Shown here one piece after another: positions 31,443 through 38,612 of a stretch of DNA of 64,000 nucleotides (positions are counted from its first letter, which is position 1; each line of letters starts with the position of its first letter). The stretch spans positions 1,752,683 through 1,816,682 of the forward strand of contig NZ_BBRA01000001.1 of assembly GCF_000975035.1 (NCBI RefSeq). The letters are read 5' to 3'. The position numbers and the translations under genes were made by a program. Source of the DNA: Demequina flava (GTDB lineage Bacteria; Actinomycetota; Actinomycetes; Actinomycetales; Demequinaceae). Below the pieces are notes generated by a model. The model was given only the letters and a program-made list of their open reading frames with translations. It made no database searches and was not told the DNA's origin.

Positions 31443-32573
31443 CTACCGGTCCTTCAAGGCATTCAAGAGCGTCCCGGTCGGTTTGAGGGCGACCGTGATG
31501 ACGATGAGGGTCGCGCCGACGAGGGTGAGTGCGGTGTGGGCGCTGACGATGGTGAGGGCGGGGTTGGTGCGGGCACCCAAGGCGAGCGCTCCGGTAATGC
31601 CGAGTGCCCAGCCGGCGGCGGCGCCGGCAAGAGCGAGAAGGGCCCATTCACTGAACTGCATGGTCAGACGTGCGGGGGTGCGGACTCCGAAGGTGGCGTA
31701 GATGGCGGTGTGGGAGCGGCGGAACCACTGGACGAGTGCCCACATGAGTCCGAGCGCGAGGGCCGACGCTATCCACAGCCACCGCAGGGGGCGGTCTTCG
31801 TAGGCGGTGGCGTAGTCGACGGTGAATTCGTTGGAGTAGAGGCGGTCGGCGGCGACGGCGGAGCGGCCGTCGTAGGCGAGGGCTCCGGGCAGGATGTCTC
31901 CGACTGCTTGGTGGCGTGCGGCGTCGGTGGCGACGTAGCACACGTCCGCGGTGTCTCCCAGGAGGGATGGCACCAGCAGTGCGCCATCGAATTCGTCGCC
32001 CATGGGTGCGGTATCCGCGACGCGTGAGGAGACCAGGCCCGTGCGTGCGCTGGGTGTCGAGTCAGTGGCTTGCCGGATGACTTCTATGGTCTCGTCGTCC
32101 AGGACGCCGGTGCGCTCGCTGAAACCAGTGGACAGGATCGCAATGCCGCGAGGGTCCCCATCAACGCCGAGGAATGGCAGCGACCCTGAGGTCGCGGAGT
32201 ATACGCTGGCACGTCCGCCTGGGACCGAGGCGAGTGCACCGGTGGCGCCGGAGCGTTCCAGGGCAAAAGACGCCTCGACGCCGTCGTAGCTCGCCAGGGA
32301 TTCACACACGGACGTGGGGATGGGGAGTTGGTCGCCGTCCACGGTGGCGCCGGTGACGACGTAGACGTGCCCACCGGCGTCGATCCAGTCCTGTTCTGCT
32401 TCCATGAGCCGGGTCACGCCCAGGGCATCCGCAATGGCGGGGGCGGCAATCAGCCATGTGGTGGCGATGACGACGATCGCGGATGTCCACCGTCCGGTGC
32501 GTGCCGTGGCGTGGCCCTCTCGGGCAGCCAGCGATAGGGGCCAGGTTCGCCGACGAGAAGAGGCGGGGCTCAT
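31443..32573 (-). CDS. FtsX/MacB-like ABC transporter permease
   Basis: The 376-residue membrane protein has one N-terminal transmembrane helix (AIVVIATTWLIAAPAIADAL), an extracytoplasmic domain of about 200 residues and three C-terminal helices, the four-helix plan of MacB/FtsX permeases that move peptides or lipoproteins without a classical channel. ATG 32573 overlaps the ATPase stop (ATGA), so it is coupled to the ATPase. With the adaptor and ATPase upstream it makes a MacAB-like set, next to the secreted peptides. Shorter than MacB; the extracytoplasmic domain is not recognisable as a known family. Confidence 0.75.
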   Translation of the reverse strand: MSPASSRRRTWPLSLAAREGHATARTGRWTSAIVVIATTWLIAAPAIADALGVTRLMEAEQDWIDAGGHVYVVTGATVDGDQLPIPTSVCESLASYDGVEASFALERSGATGALASVPGGRASVYSATSGSLPFLGVDGDPRGIAILSTGFSERTGVLDDETIEVIRQATDSTPSARTGLVSSRVADTAPMGDEFDGALLVPSLLGDTADVCYVATDAARHQAVGDILPGALAYDGRSAVAADRLYSNEFTVDYATAYEDRPLRWLWIASALALGLMWALVQWFRRSHTAIYATFGVRTPARLTMQFSEWALLALAGAAAGWALGITGALALGARTNPALTIVSAHTALTLVGATLIVITVALKPTGTLLNALKDR

Positions 32574-33223
32574 ACGCGCGCACCCGAGTGGCCCACGATG
32601 CGTCCGTCGCGCAGTTCCAGCACCAGGTCGCACCGCTGCGCAACCGCCGGGTCGTGGGTGACGATGACCACGGTCCGTTGGCCGTGCGCGCCGATCATGG
32701 CTTCCAGCACGCTCGCCGAGGTCGTGGCATCGAGCTGCCCGGTGGGTTCGTCAGCCAGGATGATGGGCCTGTGTGAGGCCATTGCACGGGCGATCGCCAC
32801 GCGTTGAGCCTCGCCACCGGACAGGATCCGCGCTGGCTCGTCCTCACGGCCGGCGAGCCCCACCTGGGCGAGGTAGTCGCGCGCCCTGGCCCGAGCATCG
32901 GCCCTGCTGGCGCCATCGGAGTAGGCACCAATCATGACGTTGTCTGCCGCGCTACGGTCGGGCAGCAGTGACACGGTTTGCAACACCCATGATGCGGTGT
33001 CGGCAAGCGAGTGCTCCGCTCCCTCAGCGTCAACGGCCTGAATGCTGCCCGATTGCAACGGCAACAGGTGCCCCATGAGGGACAGTAGCGTCGTCTTACC
33101 TGATCCTGACGGGCCAATGATCGCCGCCGACGCGCCGTCAGGGATGTCAAACGTGACCTGAGACAGGACTTCGTGGTCGCCGCTCGGGTACGTGAATGAG
33201 ATCTCGCGCGCCGTTAGCCGCAT
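32570..33223 (-). CDS. ABC transporter ATP-binding protein (MacB/LolD type)
   Basis: The 217-residue ATPase has Walker A GPSGSGKTT (residues 37-45), the signature LSGGEAQRVAIARAM and Walker B PIILADEPTG followed by a switch histidine in VIVTHD. It belongs to the LolD/MacB group, which also contains the ATPases found beside lactococcin 972 genes. It overlaps the adaptor gene upstream by ten bases and the permease downstream by four, so all three are one translational unit. One GCATCGGCC motif (32895-32903) lies inside. Confidence 0.92.
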   Translation of the reverse strand: MRLTAREISFTYPSGDHEVLSQVTFDIPDGASAAIIGPSGSGKTTLLSLMGHLLPLQSGSIQAVDAEGAEHSLADTASWVLQTVSLLPDRSAADNVMIGAYSDGASRADARARARDYLAQVGLAGREDEPARILSGGEAQRVAIARAMASHRPIILADEPTGQLDATTSASVLEAMIGAHGQRTVVIVTHDPAVAQRCDLVLELRDGRIVGHSGARV

Positions 33224-34242
33224 GCGATGTCCTCCCGGACCTCCCGGGGATTCAGCAACAGCGGCTCACCCGCCAGCGAAAGGTCAACATCCACTGTGCC
33301 CAAGGTGCCCCCCAGCGGTGTGATCGGGACCGCGTCGCCAGTAAGGTCGGGGAAGACGCAGGTGCGGCCAGCATCATCGGTCACCACAGCCGGTGCCGGA
33401 ACCGATGCGACCTCCGTAGGTGTTGCCAAGCGCGTGATCCCCACTCCTTCACCCAGGTCTCCCAGCGCGTCTGCGATGAGCGCAACCGACTCAGGCGCGG
33501 TGACGTAGCCGGAACCGGCCTCGTAGTCGACAACCGCGCCGCCCACGTCCAACACCAGCGGACCGTCTGCGCTCATGGTCGGTGGCTCGGTCACCTCGAT
33601 CGCGCTCATCGACGCCCTGGTGCTGAATACCGCGGTGCCGGGGGAGACGCTGTCGCCCACAGCGACGCTCATCTCGTCGACGGTCGCGCTCGAGGGGCCA
33701 GTCCACACCACCGCAGCACGCGACATAACCGTGTTGTTCTTGCCATAGCCGTGTTCTTCGTTGAACTCCTTGATCGCTTGCTCGGTGACATAGCCCGCAT
33801 CGCCGTCGGCCTCGCCCTCGAGATACCCCAAGTCAATGAGAAGTTGCTGGGCGATAGCCACGTCCGTGCCGTCATTACCGCGCGATACGTCCCTAAACAA
33901 GGGCGCATCCGCCGCGTACGCAAACACCTCAGCGGCATCCACAACCATCAAAAGGTCGCCGTGGGAAACGTTACTTCCGGCCGATGCGTGCATAGCCGTG
34001 ACGGTCCCACTCGCCTGGGTTGTGGGGGACAGGGCGGTGGCGTATTGAACCTTGACACTCACGTTGGTTTCACCCGAGCGCTGCGCAGTCTCCACCGTCC
34101 CCGCCAGCGGTGCTGCCGGAGTGGCCGCCTGGAGCGGCGACTCCTCCGACGCCGCAAACACCCACACTCCGGCAGCTAACAGCGGGGCCCCAATTGCAGC
34201 GACCAACGCCACGGTCACACCAGTTGAACGAAAACGAGTCAT
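33214..34242 (-). CDS. Membrane-fusion/adaptor protein with peptidoglycan-binding domain
   Basis: The 342-residue protein has a single N-terminal membrane anchor (GVTVALVAAIGAPLLAAGVWVF), a biotinyl-lipoyl-like hairpin (ASGTVTAMHASAGSNVSHGD), a PG-binding_1-like helix bundle (AIAQQLLIDLGYLEGEADGD) and late beta-barrel strands, as in HlyD/MacA-type adaptors of Gram-positive bacteria. It would link the ABC exporter to the wall. The ATG follows AGGAG and lies 15 bases after the preceding short gene, suggesting one operon. One GGCCGATGC motif (33979-33987) lies inside. Confidence 0.8.
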   Translation of the reverse strand: MTRFRSTGVTVALVAAIGAPLLAAGVWVFAASEESPLQAATPAAPLAGTVETAQRSGETNVSVKVQYATALSPTTQASGTVTAMHASAGSNVSHGDLLMVVDAAEVFAYAADAPLFRDVSRGNDGTDVAIAQQLLIDLGYLEGEADGDAGYVTEQAIKEFNEEHGYGKNNTVMSRAAVVWTGPSSATVDEMSVAVGDSVSPGTAVFSTRASMSAIEVTEPPTMSADGPLVLDVGGAVVDYEAGSGYVTAPESVALIADALGDLGEGVGITRLATPTEVASVPAPAVVTDDAGRTCVFPDLTGDAVPITPLGGTLGTVDVDLSLAGEPLLLNPREVREDIACG

Positions 34243-34257
34243 AGTGAAGTGAATCTC

Positions 34258-34764
34258 CTAGTAGCTGCCAACGCCGGCCTCCGCCATGCAATCTACCTGC
34301 TGCTCCGATCGCAGGAAGAGTTCTTGTGAGGGTCCCACGAAGTCCATAAAGTTGTCAGCGTTGTCGTCGAAATCGACGTCCTCCCGCCTGAGGCATTCCT
34401 TGATCGCGGGCAACAGAGGCGCATACTGCTGTGCCGTTGCTCCGAGCGACGAGTCGTGAGTGCGCCTTGCGCCTCTCATGCCGAGCCTGCGCGTGCGTTC
34501 TGTTGTGAATCGGGACGGTAGGCATGGCAGTGCAGCGCCAGGGCGTGCCTTGGCTGGTTGCTCACCGCCGGATGCGCTGGCTAACTGAGGTAGCGCATCC
34601 GTTGTCATTGCGCTTCGCCCACACGCCGCTCGCAATCTGGCCCGTGAACCAACGCCGATCGACACTGTGACTGCCGGAGTACGCGAGATAGCCATTGGTC
34701 GCGCAACCTTGGTGCGGCTGCTGCAGTGAGGGCCCCTGGCGAGCATCGGCCCGAACTTCCTCAT
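34258..34764 (-). pseudogene. Degenerate third copy of the four-cysteine lipoprotein
   Basis: The open frame reads 168 residues, but only the last 55 or so resemble the neighbouring lipoproteins: AIKECLRREDVDFDDNADN aligns with ELRECLSENGVETDDNSDG, and EQQVDCMAEAGVGSY with the final FDCL region. The N-terminal part is basic, has no signal peptide, and lacks the first two cysteines, as if rearranged or frameshifted. Its stop lies 15 bases before the adaptor gene, so a short translated product in the operon remains possible. One GCATCGGCC motif (34743-34751) lies near its start. Confidence 0.45.
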
Positions 34765-34906
34765 GTCATTCCGGTTCTCTTCATTGGTTCCGGAAGGGTC
34801 CGTTGTCAGGACAATACCGATCGTTGGTAGGTTTCAATGACCCACATTTGTACGGGCACAGCGGGACATGGGCGCGACTCCGCCTAGGGCTGAGAGCAGA
34901 CCGCGC

Positions 34907-34919
34907 TAGGCTGACACCC
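34907..34919 (+). promoter_or_regulatory. Leaderless promoter of etfB
   Basis: TAGGCT (34907-34912) ends seven bases before the ATG and there is no ribosome site, so transcription would start at or next to the ATG. This is the actinobacterial leaderless layout, and it recurs at several other genes in this window. Confidence 0.55.
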
Positions 34920-35708
34920 ATGCGAATTCTGGTCACGGTCAAGCACACCCCCGACCTCCAATCCCAGCGTTCTTTCACCGACGGTCGCGTCACGCGCTCG
35001 GCGGAAGACGGCACCATGAACGAGCTCGACGAGAACGCCGTTGAGGCAGCTCTCCAGCTCGTCGAGGCCGCTGGCGAGGGAGAGGTCTACGCCCTCACCG
35101 TTGGTGGGCCCGATGCTGTGGCGGCGGTCCGTAAGGCCCTGCAGCTGGGCGTCAACCACGCTCTGCATGTCTCCGACGAGGCGATCGCCGGCTCGGACGT
35201 CTTCGGAACCGCAAAGGTGATCGCGGCTGCCGTGCGCAAGGTGCACGAGGAGGCCCCGCTGGACCTCGTCATCACCGGTATGGCGGCCCTGGACGGCCTG
35301 ACCTCGATGCTGCCGACCGCGCTCGCGGCGGAACTCGACTGGTCCCAGTTGACCCTGGCATCGGCCCTCTCCGTCAGCGACGGCGAGGCGACCATTGAGC
35401 GCCACCTGGCTGATGCCCACGAGACACTCGCGGCGCCACTGCCCGCCGTCGTCTCTGTGACGGATGAGGCCAACAAGCCGCGCTTCCCCAACTTCAAACT
35501 CATCATGGCCGCGCGCAAGGCGCCGGTGACCGTGTGGACGCTCGGCGACCTGGGTCTTGACCCCGCGGAGGTGGGGGCAGGAGCCTCACGCACCACGGTG
35601 GTGGACGCTTCGCCGCGCCCGCCGCGTGCCGACCGCGTCAAGGTCACCGACACCGGCGACGCCGGCACGCAACTCGCAGACTTCCTCATCGAGAAGGGAC
35701 TGGCATGA
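34920..35708 (+). CDS. etfB: Electron transfer flavoprotein subunit beta
   Basis: EtfB binds AMP and, with EtfA, carries electrons from acyl-CoA and other dehydrogenases to the respiratory chain. The 262-residue protein has the family start MRILVTVKHTPD and the conserved block NKPRFPNFKLIMAARK near residue 190. ATG 34920 is chosen because upstream in-frame codons have no ribosome site and a leaderless promoter ends just before it. It overlaps etfA by ATGA. One GCATCGGCC motif (35358-35366) lies inside. Confidence 0.95.
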   Translation: MRILVTVKHTPDLQSQRSFTDGRVTRSAEDGTMNELDENAVEAALQLVEAAGEGEVYALTVGGPDAVAAVRKALQLGVNHALHVSDEAIAGSDVFGTAKVIAAAVRKVHEEAPLDLVITGMAALDGLTSMLPTALAAELDWSQLTLASALSVSDGEATIERHLADAHETLAAPLPAVVSVTDEANKPRFPNFKLIMAARKAPVTVWTLGDLGLDPAEVGAGASRTTVVDASPRPPRADRVKVTDTGDAGTQLADFLIEKGLA

Positions 35709-36655
35709 CGACCGTCGCAGTACTCATTGACCACCGCGACGGCGCTGTCACCCGGCCCGCGCTTGAGGCGCTCACGCTCGCCCGCTCGCTCGGCACTCCC
35801 GTGGCCGTGTGGCTGGGGGAGACCCCTAGCGCCGATGCCGCGGACCAGCTGGGCGAGTACGGCGCCAGCGAGGTGCGCGTCGTCGATGCGGCCGATGCTC
35901 GGGTCGCCTCCCGCGCCGCGGTCGCCGTGGGAGCGGCGTCCGAGGACGCCGACGCCGTGATCATGATTTCGACGTTCGTCACCAAGGAGGTGGCGACGCG
36001 TCTTGCGCTCGCGACCGGAGCCGGCGTCGTGGTTGACGCCGCGGGTGCCGAGCTCGTCGACGGCAAGGTCGAGACCTTCCAGACTGTGTTTGCCGCCACG
36101 TGGGACGTGCGCACCCGGATCAATGCCGACAAGGCGATCGTGGGCGTGCGCCCCAACACCACGCAGGCCACCCCGGCCGAGTCCGCCGGGGCTGCGACGG
36201 TCGTCGAGGTGTCCGTGGACCTTCCCGAGACGCGCGAGCGCGTGGTGGCGGTGGAGCCCGTCGAGCAGAGCGACAGCGCGCCCCTGGCAGAGGCTCCGGT
36301 TGTCGTGTCCGGTGGACGCGGCACCAACGGCGACTACTCGCTCGTGAGCGACCTGGCCGAGGTGCTGGGTGGTGCCGTGGGAGCTTCCCGCGACGCCACC
36401 GACGAGGGCTGGATCAGCCACGAGCACATGGTGGGCCAGACCGGCACCACCGTGACGCCCGCGCTGTATGTCGCGTGCGGCATTTCCGGTGCGGTGCACC
36501 ACCGTGGCGGCATGCAGGCCTCGGGCACCATCGTGTCGATCAACATGGACCCGGACGCCCCCATCTTCGAGATCTCCGACTTCGGTGTCGTGGGCAATCT
36601 CTTCGACGTCATCCCACAGGCGATTGAGCGCATCAAGGAACACCGCGCCAGCTAG
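35705..36655 (+). CDS. etfA: Electron transfer flavoprotein subunit alpha
   Basis: EtfA binds the FAD of the heterodimer. The 316-residue protein has the N-terminal domain and the C-terminal FAD domain with VVSGGRG, GQTGTTVTPALYVACGISG and INMDPDAPIFEISDFGVVG, all family signatures. It is translationally coupled to etfB. In many actinobacteria a cysteine desulfurase follows the etf genes; here one occurs at 41.9 kb instead, after unrelated genes. One GGCCGATGC motif (35890-35898) lies inside. Confidence 0.96.
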   Translation: MTTVAVLIDHRDGAVTRPALEALTLARSLGTPVAVWLGETPSADAADQLGEYGASEVRVVDAADARVASRAAVAVGAASEDADAVIMISTFVTKEVATRLALATGAGVVVDAAGAELVDGKVETFQTVFAATWDVRTRINADKAIVGVRPNTTQATPAESAGAATVVEVSVDLPETRERVVAVEPVEQSDSAPLAEAPVVVSGGRGTNGDYSLVSDLAEVLGGAVGASRDATDEGWISHEHMVGQTGTTVTPALYVACGISGAVHHRGGMQASGTIVSINMDPDAPIFEISDFGVVGNLFDVIPQAIERIKEHRAS

Positions 36656-36665
36656 CGGGAACCTC

Positions 36666-37625
36666 ATGGATGCATGCTGCGCGCCCGGCCGCGAAGGTGG
36701 AGAAGGCCACGAGCACTCGGGGCCTCAGCCCATCTCGCTAGGCCTCGGCGCAGGGTCCGCTGGTGTATCCGCAGGGGCGCACGAGTGGTGTGAGATCCCC
36801 GGTGGCACGTTTGCGATGGGGACGGAAGATCCTCAGGGCTACGGCGCCGACGGTGAGGGTCCCATCCACCAGGTGACGTTGCCGTCCTTCCAGATTTCCG
36901 CCACCACGGTGACGAACGCGCAGTTCGCGCGCTTTGTCGAGGCGACCGGGCACCAGACCACGGCCGAGCAGTTCGGCTCGTCGTTCGTTTTCGCGGGGCT
37001 CTTGCCTGACGACTTCCCGCCCACCCCCGCAGTCGCGGAGGTGCCCTGGTGGCGAGACGTCCAGGGCGCATTCTGGAATAGCCCGTTTGGCCCCGGGTCC
37101 TCGATTGACGACATGGGCGACCACCCTGTGGTGCACGTGAGCTGGTTCGACGCCCAGGCCTACGCGCAGTGGGCTGGCGTCTCGTTGCCCACCGAGGCGC
37201 AGTGGGAGCGAGCCGCTCGCGGCGGACGTGAGGGCCACCACTTCCCGTGGGGCGACGAGCGCGAGCCCGGCGGTCAGCACCGCATGAATGTGTTCCAGGG
37301 ACAGTTCCCGGGCAACGACACCGGTGACGACGGCTTCATCGGCACCTGCCCCGTGAAGTCTTTTCCCGCCAACGACTTTGGCCTCTACGAGCCCACCGGA
37401 AACGTGTGGGAGTGGTGCGCCGACTGGTTCTCGCCGAACTACTACCGCGAGTCACTGAAGCTTGACCCGCGGGGTCCGGCGGCTGGGCAGGCGCGCGTCA
37501 CTCGCGGCGGTTCATTCCTGTGCCACGACTCCTATTGCTGGCGTTACCGCACTGACTCGCGCAGCCAGAACACGCCTGACTCCTCGGCCAGCAACGTCGG
37601 GTTCCGCGTCGTCGCGATGTCTTAG
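36666..37625 (+). CDS. Formylglycine-generating enzyme
   Basis: FGE oxidises the cysteine of a CxPxR motif in sulfatases to formylglycine, using copper and oxygen. The 319-residue protein has the SUMF1 fold blocks (IPGGTFAMGTEDPQGYG, LPTEAQWERAARGG, NVWEWCADWF) and, unlike many FGE-like proteins, both active-site cysteines C286 and C291 in GGSFLCHDSYCWRYR. So it should be a true FGE. ATG 36666 follows etfA by ten bases. No sulfatase is in the window, so its substrate lies elsewhere. Confidence 0.92.
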   Translation: MDACCAPGREGGEGHEHSGPQPISLGLGAGSAGVSAGAHEWCEIPGGTFAMGTEDPQGYGADGEGPIHQVTLPSFQISATTVTNAQFARFVEATGHQTTAEQFGSSFVFAGLLPDDFPPTPAVAEVPWWRDVQGAFWNSPFGPGSSIDDMGDHPVVHVSWFDAQAYAQWAGVSLPTEAQWERAARGGREGHHFPWGDEREPGGQHRMNVFQGQFPGNDTGDDGFIGTCPVKSFPANDFGLYEPTGNVWEWCADWFSPNYYRESLKLDPRGPAAGQARVTRGGSFLCHDSYCWRYRTDSRSQNTPDSSASNVGFRVVAMS

Positions 37626-37639
37626 CCCGCGCCAGTGCG

Positions 37640-38464
37640 CTAGGCGCGGATGTCGATCGACAACCCCAGTTGCTCCCACTGCTGAACCTCGTCCGCGAGA
37701 GCCTTCGCCTTCGCGGCACCTTGGGTGAGCGCGTGCCGTCCGGCCAGCAAGTGCAGCGGCGGAGCCTCAAGGTCCGCGATCTGGAGCAGTACTCGCGCGA
37801 GCGCGTGAGGGTCGCCGGGTTGGTTGCCGGGGAGGCGGTCGATCCGCTCCCAATACGGCTCCATGACCTCCGCGTAGTCCGGGTGAATGTCGCGCACCTT
37901 CGCGCCTGAGGGAATCCACTGCGACAGGACAGGTCCCGGCTCAATGACCGACACCCGAATGCCCAGGTGCGCGACCTCCTTGGCGAGCGACTCCATGAAG
38001 CCTGAGATTGCCCACTTCGACGCGCAGTAGTAGCCCATGCCCGCAGAGCCGCGCACCCCAGCAATCGACGAGATGGTGATGATGTGCCCGGCTCGCTGCT
38101 CGCGCAGGTGCGGCAGCAATGCCGTGGTGACGTCAGCGGAACCCCAGAAATTCGTGTCCATCACAGCCCGAGCATCGGCCGGATTGGACTCCTCAATGGT
38201 TGAGAAGTACCCGATTCCCGCGTTGTTGACGAGAACGTCGATGGGGCCGTGCGCGATGGCGGTGGCGACCGCGGCGTCGATGCTTTCGCGGTCGGTGACG
38301 TCCAGCGGCACGGCGACGACGGTGTCCGGATACTGCGCCACAAGGTCATCGAGGGTGTCGGTGTTGCGGGCGGTCGCGATGACGGTGTCGCCATCGGCAG
38401 CAGCCGCTTCCGCCGCTGCCCGGCCGATGCCGGTTGAGCAGCCGGTGATGAACCAGGTAGCCAT
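37640..38464 (-). CDS. Short-chain dehydrogenase/reductase
   Basis: The 274-residue classical SDR has the N-terminal cofactor loop TGCSTGIGRAAAE, the NNAG motif (VLVNNAGIGYF) and the catalytic YCASK. The loop favours NADP or NAD without clear choice. Substrate unknown. It converges on the FGE gene with 14 bases between the stops. It contains two GGCCGATGC motifs (38172, 38422). The ATG has GGAG eight bases upstream. Confidence 0.88.
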   Translation of the reverse strand: MATWFITGCSTGIGRAAAEAAAADGDTVIATARNTDTLDDLVAQYPDTVVAVPLDVTDRESIDAAVATAIAHGPIDVLVNNAGIGYFSTIEESNPADARAVMDTNFWGSADVTTALLPHLREQRAGHIITISSIAGVRGSAGMGYYCASKWAISGFMESLAKEVAHLGIRVSVIEPGPVLSQWIPSGAKVRDIHPDYAEVMEPYWERIDRLPGNQPGDPHALARVLLQIADLEAPPLHLLAGRHALTQGAAKAKALADEVQQWEQLGLSIDIRA

Positions 38465-38612
38465 GGGGTCTCCTTCGTCGTAGCTTCCTCTCAGCCTAGG
38501 GGCCGCGTCACGGAATCGTCACGGCACGTTCATGGCGATTTGTCCGTTTCGCCGCGAATCTGAGAGCCAACGCGGTTAGCGTGGAAGGACCTCAACTACC
38601 AGGGAGTTTTCT

